A stretch of DNA of 64,000 nucleotides, taken from assembly GCA_028015205.1 (NCBI GenBank), contig CM051514.1:22336150-22400149 (forward strand), given 5' to 3'. The notes under the pieces were generated by a model. It worked only from the letters and a program-made list of their open reading frames with translations, ran no database searches and was not told the origin of the DNA. This document shows, piece after piece, positions 10,285 to 20,898 of the stretch. Position 1 is the stretch's first letter, and the number at the start of each line of letters is the position of its first letter. The DNA comes from Mytilisepta virgata. Lineage: Eukaryota > Mollusca > Bivalvia > Mytilida > Mytilidae. The position numbers and the translations under genes were made by a program.

Positions 10285-11706
10285 ATGGCGTTCCCAAAAA
10301 AACAAAACCAAAACCAATCAACCAAAAGAAAACTGCAAGATACCAGCGACGATGAAGGCCTTCCACTGAAATTGCCTAACACAGAATCCTCAACATTTTC
10401 TAAATTTTTAGTTCTGACAAGTTTAAGCGATGAAAAGCCACTGACTAAAATTTCTCCCTTTGTTTTACAAAAATCGATTCAAGGCTGTGCCGGTGAGGTA
10501 AAAAAAGTTTCCAAAATGAAAAATGGTAGTGTTTTAATTGAATGTGTTAGGCAACAACAATCTAAAAATCTGCTTTCCTTAACTAAGATTTCAGATGTAC
10601 AAATTTCTGTAAGCCCCCATCGTAGTCTAAACTGCTCTCAGGGAATTATTCGAGATAGGGACCGTGATCTTGCCGAACTATCTGAAGAAGAAATCTGCGA
10701 AGAACTGAAATCTCAGCACGTCACCAAAGTTAAAAGGTTTACCAAAAAAGTTAATGACAAAATTATCAAATTAAACACATACCTCTTTAATTTCAACCTT
10801 TCAAACAAGCCTGAGCACATCTACATCGGCCCTTACAGAATGAAAGTTGACACTTTCGTACCAAACCCTACCCGTTGTTTCAAATGTCAGAAGTTTGGAC
10901 ACGGTAAGGGTTCATGCAGGGGTACTGAAAGATGTGTCAAATGTTCTGCAGAGGGCCACTCCAGTTTCGATTGCGAGGGCAAAACCAAATGCTCAAACTG
11001 TGGGCAAGATCACATGGCAAATTCTAGGGAGTGTGAACATTACAAAAAAGAAATGGAGATCCAGAAAACTAAAGCAGAAAAAAACATCAGTTACCAGGAA
11101 GCACGTAAATTAATCTCTACCTCGAATAGTTCCCCGTCCTCCACATCATACGCTGAAAAGGTTAAAGGTTCTACTGCAACTAGATCATTTGAAACACAAA
11201 CTTTGTTTACTTGGCCTAATGGTACTGACTTTCCCGTTCTTTTGTCTGAACTAACATCCACAAAACCTCCATCTTCAACATCAAAATCCTCTTCAAGCTC
11301 TCAAACATCACAATCTTCATCTCCGAAAAATACACAAACCTCTTCTCATAAACATAAGAATCCCACATCCTCTAAGCAGAAATCTCCGCAAAAGCCTTCA
11401 TCGTCACAGAAACCTTCCTCGAGTGAAAAAGTTATTAACAAACAATCCTCAAGCCGCCTTTCTAAGGCAGAAAAATCAAAATTGTTGAAATTCAAAGATT
11501 TGTGCTCAGAGTTCGACGATGAAGTCGAGGACTCTGAGCAGATGGATACCACTGAGACAGAGTCAATCTGGGGGGATCCAATAGTACCATCTGTGGATTC
11601 CACACGCCCAGTAACTGACTCCAGAGCTTCGGATGGACGACACAGAAGTTCTTCGCGTGAACACCTAAAGAAGAACTACTCTCCCATCCGTCCACCAACA
11701 AAATGA
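10285..11706 (+). CDS. LINE-B ORF1: gag-like RNA-binding protein
   Basis: 473 residues. I chose the ATG at 10285 because the frame upstream is leader sequence shared with copies that lack it; the frame is open to 10027. The N-terminal half holds a gag-like domain (LTKISPFVLQKSIQGCAG ... GVIRDRD-like ... LSEEEICEEL). Next come three Cys/His knuckles starting at CFKCQKFGHG, then a long Ser/Lys/Gln-rich linker and an acidic patch (CSEFDDEVEDSEQ). The protein should coat the element RNA. Its stop overlaps the ORF2 start (ATGA at 11703-11706), so ORF2 may be translated by termination and re-initiation. Confidence 0.9.
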   Translation: MAFPKKQNQNQSTKRKLQDTSDDEGLPLKLPNTESSTFSKFLVLTSLSDEKPLTKISPFVLQKSIQGCAGEVKKVSKMKNGSVLIECVRQQQSKNLLSLTKISDVQISVSPHRSLNCSQGIIRDRDRDLAELSEEEICEELKSQHVTKVKRFTKKVNDKIIKLNTYLFNFNLSNKPEHIYIGPYRMKVDTFVPNPTRCFKCQKFGHGKGSCRGTERCVKCSAEGHSSFDCEGKTKCSNCGQDHMANSRECEHYKKEMEIQKTKAEKNISYQEARKLISTSNSSPSSTSYAEKVKGSTATRSFETQTLFTWPNGTDFPVLLSELTSTKPPSSTSKSSSSSQTSQSSSPKNTQTSSHKHKNPTSSKQKSPQKPSSSQKPSSSEKVINKQSSSRLSKAEKSKLLKFKDLCSEFDDEVEDSEQMDTTETESIWGDPIVPSVDSTRPVTDSRASDGRHRSSSREHLKKNYSPIRPPTK

Positions 11707-14700
11707 ACAACATAATACAATGGAATTGTCGGGGTTTAAAAATTAACTTAATAGAGCTATCGTTACTTGTACAAGCTTTCCTTCCTGTTGCCTTTTGTCT
11801 TCAGGAAACACATTTAAAAGAAAATGATAATGTCAACATTAAAAATTACTCGATTTACAGCACTCAAGTTAAAAAGGATGAAAGAGCCGCTGGCGGTTCA
11901 TCAATCCTGGTTAAAAATGGTATTATACATAGTAAAGTAAAACTTAATACCGAATTACAAGCAGTTGCTGTCAAACTCTCTCTTCAAAAAACTATAACAT
12001 TGTGTTCTGTCTATCTTCCCCCTAATACGTCCTTGGAAATAAATCAGCTTAAATCTTTAACAGATCAGTTGCAAGCCCCTTTTCTTCTTATGGGCGATTT
12101 TAACGCCCACAATCCAATATGGGGCAGCAACTCCCAAAATGATAAGGGGAAAAAAGTTGAAGACTTCTTAAACCATGAAGGCTTGTGCATTTTTAACGAT
12201 GGCTCAGATACATATCTCCATCCGGGAAATGGTTCTTACTCGGCTATCGATCTAACTATTTGTGACCCTTCGTTATTACTGGATTACTCGTGGCGGGTCC
12301 ACGATGATTTGTGTGGAAGTGATCACTTTCCAATTATTTTGGAAAATCTTTTTCCCTCTTCCTCTGAGAGAGTTGCTCGCTGGAAATTTGACAAGGCCAA
12401 TTGGCCTTTGTTCGAGCAACTCTGTCGAGATGAACTGAAGAAAGAGACTTTTAATAATGTTATTAATCCAGTCCTTAAATTTAATGAAACGTTAGTATCG
12501 ATAGCTGAGAGGTCCATTCCTAAAACCTCGACAAATCCAAAACAACCAAGCAAACCCTGGTTCGATGACGACTGTGAGGAAGCTAAGAAACACAGAAAAA
12601 AGGCCGAACGACGGTTCAACATGAATCCAACCTCTGACAATCTAAGTAATGTTCGTATATTCCGTGCTAAAGCACGTCGCACATTTAAACAAAAGAGACG
12701 CAAGTCTTGGCAAAACTTCGTCTCTAAAATAAACTCTCATACACCTATGAATAAAGTCTGGAATTTTATCCAAAAAATTAATGGTAAAAACAGAAAGACC
12801 AATCTTCACCATTTAAAAGATGGCCAAACTCTTTTGACTTCAGAAAATGACATCTCGAATAAACTCGGTGAAACATTCTCAAAACATTCTTCTTCTCTGA
12901 ATTATTCCCAGGAGTTCCAAAGGATTAAAAACCGAACTGAGAAAAATAAACTCAATTTTAAATCAAACAATTTAGAAGATTACAACCGCTCTTTTTGTTT
13001 GGATGAACTGAAAATTTCTCTGTCGAAAGCCCATGACACAGCATGTGGCCCAGATGATATCCACTATAAACTTTTGAAACATCTTCCTGACACTTCTCTT
13101 GAAACGCTTTTAGATCTACTTAATAATATATGGGAAACTGGCGACTTGCCTTCCATTTGGAAACTTGCCACAGTTATCCCTATTCCAAAACCTGGGAAGG
13201 ATCATTTTGAACCGTCGAATTATCGGCCAATTGCCCTCACAAGTTGCGTATGTAAGACAATGGAACGGATGATCAACGACCGCCTTGTCTGGTTCCTAGA
13301 GGCGAATGGCCTCCTGTCCAATATACAGTGTGGGTTCCGACAAGGCAGAAGCACGTTGGATCATCTTGTTCGCTTCGAATCCTTTATACGCAACGGGTTT
13401 GCTAGAGGTGAACATGTGGTGTCCGTCTTTTTCGATCTGGAGAAAGCCTACGACACCACATGGAAATATGGCATTTTAAAAGACTTAAATGATATGGGGT
13501 TGAAAGGTAGGTTACCTACCTTCATTGAAAATTTTCTTTCAGACAGACAGTTCAAGGTAAAGGTTAACACGACTATGTCTGACCCTTTTGAACAGGAGAT
13601 GGGTGTTCCTCAGGGAAGTATCCTCTCCGTCACTTTATTTAGTATAAAAATAAACAGTTTAGCTAAAACATTAAAACAAAATGTTGAAGGCTCCCTCTAT
13701 GTAGATGACTTTTTGATATGTTATAGGGCTAAAAATATGAACAATATTGAAAGACAACTACAGCTGTCTTTAAATAAAATTGAAAAATGGGCTATGGAAA
13801 ATGGTTTTAAATTTTCCAACTCCAAAACAGTATGTATGCATTTTTGCAATAAACGAAAACTGCATTTGGACCCCGAACTAAAAATTTATAATTCTCCGAT
13901 TAAAGTCGTCAAAGAAACAAAATTTCTAGGTATTCTGTTTGACAATAAACTTACCTTTCTACCCCATATCAAAATGCTTAAAGCTAAATGCTTGAAAGCA
14001 TTGGATATTTTAAAAGTTGTTTCCAGCACTGACTGGGGTGCTGATAAAAACATATTGTTAAATTTATATCGATCGCTTGTACGATCAAAACTTGATTATG
14101 GTTCCATTATATATGGATCTGCTCGCAAATCCTACATACAAATTTTAGATACTGTTCACCACCAAGGCTTACGTTTGGCCTTGGGGGCGTTCAGAACGTC
14201 TCCTGTGGAGAGTTTATATGTAGAGGCGAACGAGCCGTCTCTTTATAACCGTAGGATAAAACTTGGTTTACAATACTTAACCAAGCTAAAAGCATATCCT
14301 TCAAATCCTGCCTACGACTGTGTTTTCAATCCTCTCTATGAGGATATATTTGAACAACATGAGAATAAAATTCCTCCGTTTGGTATCCGGATGAAACCAC
14401 ATATTTCGGGTTCTAACATCAACCTTGATGAAATCTCCCCCATTAATATACCTCAATCACCACCTTGGCTTGTACCCAAACCTATGTTTATTTTTGACCT
14501 TAGAAAACATAAAAAGTCCGAAACAAACCCTATACTTATTCAGCAACACTTTGCTGAATTAAAATCTAAGTTTGAATTTCATGACTCTATTTATACTGAT
14601 GGGTCGAAGGACGGGGACAAAGTGGCTGCCGCTGCTGTCTATGGACAGCAAGCAGCAACTCTCCGTCTTCCGTCCTCCAGTTCCATTTTTACTGCTGAGG

Positions 14701-15383
14701 CCAGAGCCATAATTCTTGCTTTAAAGTTTGCAAGAACATCTGAAAAACTTAAATTTCTTATTTGTTCAGATTCACTTTCATGTTTATTGGCTATCGAAGG
14801 TCAGAAATATAAAAATCCTTTAATTGCCCATATTATTGAATTTTATAAAAGGCTTGTCCAAATGGGCAAAGAAATCATTTTTCTCTGGGTACCAAGTCAT
14901 ATTGGTATTAAGGGAAATACAGTTGTAGATAGGATAGCGAAGGATGCTTTAGACGACCCCATTACTAATGTGTCAGTGCCATATACTGATTTTAAACCTT
15001 TGATTTTTAAGTATATTATACGTCTGTGGCAGTCCCAGTGGGATCTGCTTACAGACAATAAACTTCATTCTATAGAGCCAACTGTTGGCAGGAATGTTTG
15101 TTTCTCTGGCAAAAGCCGAAGAGATCAAGTTGTTTTAACTAGATGTCGCATTGGCCACACCAGGACGACTCACTCTTTTATTTTAGAGAGTGAGCCGCCT
15201 CCTGAGTGTATACCTTGCCAATGTCGACATAGTATTGAACATCTTTTAATTGCCTGTGTAGATAAATCCGACATTATTTGTCGGTACTACACAGTAAACA
15301 ATATGAAAGATTTGTTTACAAAGGTTGCTGGCAACCGTATAGTACAATATTTAAAGGACGTGGGACTATACTCGAGAATATAG
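11703..15383 (+). CDS. LINE-B ORF2: APE endonuclease, reverse transcriptase, RNase H (intact)
   Basis: 1226 codons, the same length as in A and D. Endonuclease: WNCRG, QETHL, GDFNAHN, AIDLTI, SDHFP. RT: TACGPDDIHYK entry, FDLEKAYD, GVPQGS, YVDD. RNase H: YTDGSKDG, TAEARA, CSDSLS, VVDRIAK. A C-terminal Cys/His motif (CIPCQCRH...C) follows. All catalytic residues expected for these families are present. The protein performs target-primed reverse transcription in the nucleus. Confidence 0.93.
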   Translation: MNNIIQWNCRGLKINLIELSLLVQAFLPVAFCLQETHLKENDNVNIKNYSIYSTQVKKDERAAGGSSILVKNGIIHSKVKLNTELQAVAVKLSLQKTITLCSVYLPPNTSLEINQLKSLTDQLQAPFLLMGDFNAHNPIWGSNSQNDKGKKVEDFLNHEGLCIFNDGSDTYLHPGNGSYSAIDLTICDPSLLLDYSWRVHDDLCGSDHFPIILENLFPSSSERVARWKFDKANWPLFEQLCRDELKKETFNNVINPVLKFNETLVSIAERSIPKTSTNPKQPSKPWFDDDCEEAKKHRKKAERRFNMNPTSDNLSNVRIFRAKARRTFKQKRRKSWQNFVSKINSHTPMNKVWNFIQKINGKNRKTNLHHLKDGQTLLTSENDISNKLGETFSKHSSSLNYSQEFQRIKNRTEKNKLNFKSNNLEDYNRSFCLDELKISLSKAHDTACGPDDIHYKLLKHLPDTSLETLLDLLNNIWETGDLPSIWKLATVIPIPKPGKDHFEPSNYRPIALTSCVCKTMERMINDRLVWFLEANGLLSNIQCGFRQGRSTLDHLVRFESFIRNGFARGEHVVSVFFDLEKAYDTTWKYGILKDLNDMGLKGRLPTFIENFLSDRQFKVKVNTTMSDPFEQEMGVPQGSILSVTLFSIKINSLAKTLKQNVEGSLYVDDFLICYRAKNMNNIERQLQLSLNKIEKWAMENGFKFSNSKTVCMHFCNKRKLHLDPELKIYNSPIKVVKETKFLGILFDNKLTFLPHIKMLKAKCLKALDILKVVSSTDWGADKNILLNLYRSLVRSKLDYGSIIYGSARKSYIQILDTVHHQGLRLALGAFRTSPVESLYVEANEPSLYNRRIKLGLQYLTKLKAYPSNPAYDCVFNPLYEDIFEQHENKIPPFGIRMKPHISGSNINLDEISPINIPQSPPWLVPKPMFIFDLRKHKKSETNPILIQQHFAELKSKFEFHDSIYTDGSKDGDKVAAAAVYGQQAATLRLPSSSSIFTAEARAIILALKFARTSEKLKFLICSDSLSCLLAIEGQKYKNPLIAHIIEFYKRLVQMGKEIIFLWVPSHIGIKGNTVVDRIAKDALDDPITNVSVPYTDFKPLIFKYIIRLWQSQWDLLTDNKLHSIEPTVGRNVCFSGKSRRDQVVLTRCRIGHTRTTHSFILESEPPPECIPCQCRHSIEHLLIACVDKSDIICRYYTVNNMKDLFTKVAGNRIVQYLKDVGLYSRI

Positions 15384-15648
15384 TCTGTCTGACTGTATTC
15401 CTGATTATAGTCCTTATCCAGAATTTTGAATTTGTTATTGTTTTGTCTTGTATTAATTTATTGATTATATTTATATGATAGCTTTTCTGTGATATTTTGC
15501 ATGTCTGTGATATTGGAAATGTTTTGTTACTTTTGTCGTATATGTATTTTATTGTTTATACTGGAATTAATTTTATTTGTAAATAGTCTATTGGTTTTAG
15601 AGGCTGTATTTAATTTTAATCAGCTCCATTTTATTTCAGATTAGTTCT

Positions 15649-15684
15649 CGCCGTGATATTGGCTGTAATATCGCCAAATCGGCG
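15649..15684 (+). other. LINE-B 3'-terminal stem-loop
   Basis: This has the family stem-loop position and inner stem (GATATTG facing TAATATC, so one pair becomes G-T). The outer stem is weakened because the 3' arm reads aatcggcg. A degenerate caat tail follows to 15708. Confidence 0.6.
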
Positions 15685-15708
15685 TTAAACAATATTTAAT
15701 CAATCAAT

Positions 15709-15721
15709 TATTACCGACACG
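15709..15721. repeat. Target-site duplication of LINE-B, right copy
   Basis: tattaccgacacg, identical to 9096-9108; after it the LINE-A leader resumes. Confidence 0.9.
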
Positions 15722-15824
15722 GGTTTGCGACATACGGCAAACATGTCGCCTCTTTAGGGGCCTCTTACGCCAAGCCGAGGAGCTGTGGGCCTATTCTATT
15801 GTGTCCCCGGGACCCACACGGGGG
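15722..15824 (-). mobile_element. LINE-A, outermost 5' end
   Basis: Matches the first ~103 bases of LINE-D (58522-58624) and ends, read on the minus strand, with the shared start CCCCCGTGTGGG. It is separated from the rest of LINE-A by LINE-B. Confidence 0.88.
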
Positions 15825-15837
15825 AAAATATCTAGGA
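15825..15837. repeat. Target-site duplication of LINE-A, right copy
   Basis: aaaatatctagga, identical to 2533-2545. Confidence 0.85.
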
Positions 15838-16624
15838 ACATACATGTAATAAAATACTTTTCACAACACATGTGTGAGTATATATTTTGGATATAGGGTA
15901 ATGTCTGTTAAATGTACAAAAACAATAATATAATGTACACGATACAATAGCATACTATACAGTAACAGACACAATATGGGAAAATGCTTCGATTGTTTCT
16001 CATTTGGATTTTCTTGTGAGACCTGTTTATCCCCTGTCCAACAAAGTGAGGGAGGGGATGTAGCGTTTGGTCCGTCCTTTCGTCTGTGACAAAATTAAAG
16101 TCCATGAATCTGAAGTATAAGTCTTCGATAAGCTTTTGTTCATGGATGCATCTTGGATAGTACGTGAGGTCTTTATATAATAAGGTTACCTTGACCTATA
16201 TTTCATGCCTGAATGACCCAGGTTTAAGTTTACGTTAAGGTCCATATATGGGATACTACATGTCTAGCAGAGTCACTGTTAGAAAAATCTAGAACTTGCT
16301 CGAATGATGACAAGTTGAAACATACCAAAAGAAAAGAGCTTCTTGACATATCTTGGTATCCGGGGATATATACAATAAAAATTTTTATGGTATTTCAAAA
16401 TAAACCTGCAAAATTTAGTTGTCATGTATGCACTTAAGTGAAAGGGATACAACTTTTGGTAACATTTTGATGGTAAAGCACATACTACAGGTATTATACG
16501 GTTACCCCTCAATGTTGCAATAGAGGTAGTCTCTGGTTTGTTCAGTCTCATGGTTTTCTGGAATTGTTTATCTTGAGTGTTTGTCGATGATGAGTATTGG
16601 GAAGAGGATTAGGGTGGGAATTCT
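15838..16624. other. Intergenic; one diverged copy of the 25.1-kb repeat family
   Basis: No gene seen. Positions about 16027-16262 (tatcccctg ... gtccgtcc ... ttgacctatattt ... gggatactacatg) resemble one unit of the repeat at 25126-25797. The rest is AT-rich and featureless to me. Confidence 0.5.
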
Positions 16625-19038
16625 AACAATTTAGAAGATTACAACCGCCCTTTTTCTTTGGATGAGCTTAAAATATCTTTATTGAAAGCCCATGACACAG
16701 CATGTGGCCCTGATGATATTCACTATAAACTTTTGAAACATCTTCCCGAAAATTCTCTTGAAACACTGTTAGATCTTCTCAATAATGTATGGGAAACTGG
16801 AGACTTGCCTTCTATTTAGAAACTTGCCAGAGTTATCCCTGTTCCAAAACCTGGGAAAGATCATTTTGAACCGTCGAATTATCGGCCAATTGCCCTCACA
16901 AGTTGCATCTGCAAGACACTTGAACGGATGATTAACGACCGCCTTGTTTGGTTGCTAGAGACCAATGGTCTCCTGTCCAACATACAGTGTGGGTTCCGGC
17001 AGGGCAGAAGCACGTTAGATCATCTTGTTCGCTTCGAATCATTTATACGCAACGGGTTTGCTAAAGGTGAACATGTGGTGTCTGTCTTTTTCGATCTGGA
17101 AAAGGCGTATGACACCACTTGGAAATATGGTATTTTAAAGGATTTAAACGATATGGGGTTAAAAGGTAGGTTACCTTCATTTATCCAGAACTTTCTATCT
17201 GAAAGGGAGTTCAAAGTCAGGGTGAATACAACAATGTCTGATCCGTTTGAACAAGAGATGGGTGTTCCACAGGGAAGTATTCTCTCAGTTACTCTCTTTA
17301 GCATTAAAATTAACAGTCTTGCAAAAACCTTACAAAACAATTTTTTTAAAGGCTCTCTTTATGTTGACTTCTTGATTTGTTACAGAGCCAAAAATATGAA
17401 CACTATAGAACGTCAATTGCAGTTATCTCTTAATAAAATTGAAAAATGGGCTACGGAAAATGGATTTAAATTTTCTAGCTCAAAAACTCTCTGCATGCAT
17501 TTCTGTAATAAAAGAAAATTACGTCCAGACCCTGAACTCAAACTCTAAAATGTACCTATTAAAGTAGTTAAAGAAACTAAATTCCTTGGGTTACTTTTTG
17601 ACAGTAAACTTACCTTTCTACCCCATATCAAAATGCTTAAAGCTAAATGCCTGAAAGCATTGGATATTTTAAAAGTTGTTTCCAGCACTGACTGGGGTGC
17701 TGATAAAAACATTTTGTTAAATCTATATCGATCACTTGTACGATCAAAACTTGATTATGGTTGCATTATATATGGATCTGCTCGCAAATCCTATATAAAA
17801 ATTTTAGATACTGTTCACCACCAAGGCCTACGTTTGGCCTTGGGGGCGTTCAGAACGTCTCCTGTGGAGAGTTTATACGTAGAGGCGAACGAGCCGTCTC
17901 TTTATAACCGTAGGATAAAACTTGGTTTACAATACTTAACCAAGCTAAAAGCATATCCTTCAAATCCTGCCTACGACTGTGTTTTCAATCCTCTCTATGA
18001 GGATATATTTGAACAACATGAAAATAAAATTCCTCCATTTGGTATTCGGATGAAACCACATATTTCTGGTTCGTCAACCTTGATGAAATAGCCCCTATTA
18101 ATATACCTCAGTCGCCACCTTGGCTTATACCCAAACCTAAATTTATTTTTGACCTTAGAAAACATAAAAAGTCTGAAACAAACCCTATTATAATTCAGCA
18201 ACATTTTGCTGAAATAAAATCAAATTTCGAATTTCATGATAATATTTATACTGATGGATCAAAAGACGGGAACAAAGTGGCTGCCGCTGCAGTCTATGGA
18301 CAGCAAGCAGCAACTCTCCGTCTTCCATCTTCCAGTTCCATTTTTACTGCTGAGGCAAGAGCCATAATTCTTGCTCTAAAGTTTGCAAGAACATCTAAAA
18401 AACTGAAATTTCTTATTTGTTCAGATTCTCTTTCATGTTTATTGGCTGTAGAAAGTCAGAAATATAAGAACCCTTTAATTGCCCATATTATTGAATTTTA
18501 TAAAAGACTTGTCCAAATGGGCAAAGAAATAATTTTTCTCTGAATACCAAGTCATATTGGTATTAAGGGAAACACAGTCGTAGATAGTTTAGCGAAGGAT
18601 GCGTTAGATGACCCCATTACTAATATGTCAGTGCCTTATTCTGATTTTAAACCTTTAATATACAAATATGTTTTACCTCTGTGGCAGTCCCAGTGGGATC
18701 TGCTTACAGACAATAAATTATATTCGATAGAGCCAACTGTTGGCAAGAATGTTTATTTTTACGGCAAAAGCCGAAAAGAGCAGGTTGTGTTGACCAGATG
18801 TCGCATTGGCCACACCAGGACGACTCATTCTTTTATTTTAGAGAGTGAGCCGGCTCCTGAGTGTATTCCATGCCAATGCCGTCACTCTGTTAAACACCTT
18901 TTAATTGACTGTGTAGACAAATCCGACATAATTTGTCGGTACTACACAGTCAACAATATGAAAGATTTATTTACTGTGGTCGCTGGCGACCGTCTTTTAC
19001 AATATTTGAAAGACGTAGGACTATACTCCAGAATATAG
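16625..19038 (+). pseudogene. LINE-F ORF2 remnant: RT and RNase H, several stops and frameshifts
   Basis: Open pieces lie at 16928-17548, 17633-18091, 18277-18543 and 18625-19038. Damage visible against LINE-B: Trp to stop near 16816 (PSI-stop-KLA), a small insertion and loss of one Asp codon in the RT box (YVDD reads YVD, near 17360), a stop at 17546, a frameshift near 18070, and Trp to stop near 18541 before the RNase H PSHIG motif. The C-terminal Cys/His piece is still readable. No function remains. Confidence 0.88.
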
Positions 19039-19298
19039 ATTATTATACTATGTTCTTGAGTATAGTTATTTGTCATTGTCTTAAACTTTGTTATTATTAA
19101 TTGACGTGATTTTATGTTTACTGAATTTTTATATGTTGACATTGTTAATTAAATAGCGTATCTGTGATATTATTTCTGAATGATGTTCGACTGTGATTCT
19201 AGTTTTACTGTTTATTCAAATCTCAATATTATTTGTAAATAGTTTATTGATTTTAGATAATGTTTGAAATTTTAATCAGTTTGACTTTATTTCGTTCT

Positions 19299-19334
19299 CG
19301 CCGTGATATTGGCTGCAATATCGCCAGCACGGCG
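19299..19334 (+). other. LINE-F 3'-terminal stem-loop
   Basis: CGCCGTGATATTG ... CAATATC ... CACGGCG, identical in form to A and D although the coding part is decayed. Confidence 0.65.
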
Positions 19335-19383
19335 TTAAAAAACAATCAATCAATCAATCTAAACAAATAACCATTCTTATATA

Positions 19384-19406
19384 CTGAACCGCAAAAGAAA
19401 CGTCGC
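19384..19406 (+). repeat. Tc1-like terminal inverted repeat, left
   Basis: 23 bases, the exact reverse complement of 20899-20921; TA at 19382-19383. Confidence 0.93.
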
Positions 19407-19573
19407 ACAAAATGACATGTTCACATACATTTATTTCAAAGTGACATTTATATATTTTAAATTAATTTTTACAAAATTTAATGAATGATTTACAGTCTTT
19501 TGGTTACAATGTTCACAAAAACGTCACAATTGTCGCAACGTCACATGTTTTCAATGCTGTGCTCCCACGTCCG

Positions 19574-20611
19574 TTAATAACGTGTATGTCCTCCACCGGC
19601 ACCAATTACTGCGGCACATCTTCGGTACATGGAGTTGATCAGCCGATTAATAAACGCCATCGGAATACGTCCCCATACTCTCTGAAACGCTTGTGAAAGT
19701 TCAGCTGCAGTTGTCGGACTTGGCTGCTCATTATTCAACCGTCTTTGAACTTCGTCCCATAAATGTTCAATAGGGTTTCAATCTGGACTCAAAGCCGGCC
19801 AATCCATAACATTAATGTTATTCTGCTGTAGGAAGTCTCTTGTGGCTCTTGCGGTATGCGCACGTGCATTGTCCTGTTGGAAAGTCTTGTTTTGATGACG
19901 TGCGAAATGGGGCTGAACATGGGGTGTCAAGACTTGGTCGATGTAACGGGCAGCTGTTACGCCATTTCCTCTGCCTGGGCCAAGGTTCTGAAAGATGACT
20001 GGAAAAGTTTAACGTTAAGGCCGATTCCACCCCATACCATGATGCTAGGTCCTCCCCACGCGTCTGTTTCCAGAATGGAGGCTGTCTTCGTAACGTTCCC
20101 CGCGTCTTCTCCACACACTGGTTCTGCCATCGGCTGTTGAAATGCAGTAACGGCTTTCGTCAGAGAAGATGATGTTACGCCATTGTCGATTTCGCCAATT
20201 CTGTCGCTGAGTGGCCCACTGAAGACGAGCTTGAAGGTGTCGAGGAGTAAGAATAGGTCCTCTTGCTGGACGGCGACATCTCATGTTTCTAGCAGCTAAT
20301 CGCCGACGAACCGTATCATCACTTATGGGTCGTCCATGTGTTCCAACAGTGTTTCTGGCAGTTTCGGCAGCTGGGGTGAACCGATTCATCAAATGGTGAC
20401 GAACAATACCTCTATTCTGTCTAGGGGTAGTGACTTGGGGTCTACCACTCCGTGGACGGTCATTTCTGCTGTTTGTTGCATTGTACCGTGTCCGTAGACG
20501 TTCAATTGTTCGAAAAGCACAGTTGAAGTCGTTGGCAATAACTCTGGCATTTTGCCCAGCATCCAATCGACCAATGGCCTGATCCCTCTGTTGTGGAGTC
20601 AGACGTGGCAT
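19574..20611 (-). pseudogene. Tc1-like DD34E transposase, frameshifted and with a nonsense codon
   Basis: The start is the ATG at 20611 (MPRLTPQQRDQAIGRL), followed by paired helix-turn-helix DNA-binding segments and GRPQ. The catalytic triad can be read across frames: Asp in FSDESRY, Asp in QQDNARAHT and Glu in NPIEHLWD, with 34 residues between the last two (DD34E, Tc1 type). The frame is lost near 20060-20110, changes again near 20000, and a TGA replaces a residue in the SPD-x-NPIEH motif near 19780. The frame ends at 19574 in GGGHTRY, the usual Tc1 C-terminus. The enzyme would have cut and pasted the element at TA. Confidence 0.88.
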
Positions 20612-20898
20612 AGCTTCTGTGTCAACACTGATACTCACACTCTTTAATTTTCTCCGGCCTTTTATACCCATAAAGGAGCATGAATTTCACGAACATTTAA
20701 GATTTAAGAAAAATTACCGCCAAGTGTGTCCCACGAGCGGTTTTAGGTACGGTCGCTCTACGATATCAACTGAAAATTATTCAACCGAAAATTTAATTCA
20801 CAGGTAATTTAATCTTACCTGGTGATGTAATCGTAATACTGATTATATAAAAATCATTAATTAATATTTATTTTGAATTTTGCTAACATTTTGAAAAA

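Larger units (their letters stand above)
9109..15708 (+). mobile_element. LINE-B, full length, both ORFs intact, inserted in LINE-A
   Basis: It runs from CCCCCGTGTGGG (the same first bases as A and D) through the 5'UTR, ORF1, ORF2 and 3'UTR to the hairpin and a short (CAAT)n-like tail. It is flanked by 13-bp duplications. It is opposite in direction to its host LINE-A. It is related to A and D but clearly diverged in ORF1, so it belongs to a different subfamily. Nothing in its frames argues against activity. Confidence 0.92.
16625..19359 (+). mobile_element. LINE-F, 5'-truncated and decayed copy
   Basis: It starts inside ORF2 (equivalent to LINE-B position about 12966), so ORF1 and the endonuclease are absent. 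It ends with the family hairpin and (CAAT)n. 5' truncation is the usual product of incomplete reverse transcription. No clear target-site duplication was found. Confidence 0.88.

Noticed and set aside
15709..15824. Separate short repeat after LINE-B
   Set aside because: It matches the first ~100 bases of LINE-D and follows B's target-site duplication, so it is the severed start of LINE-A.
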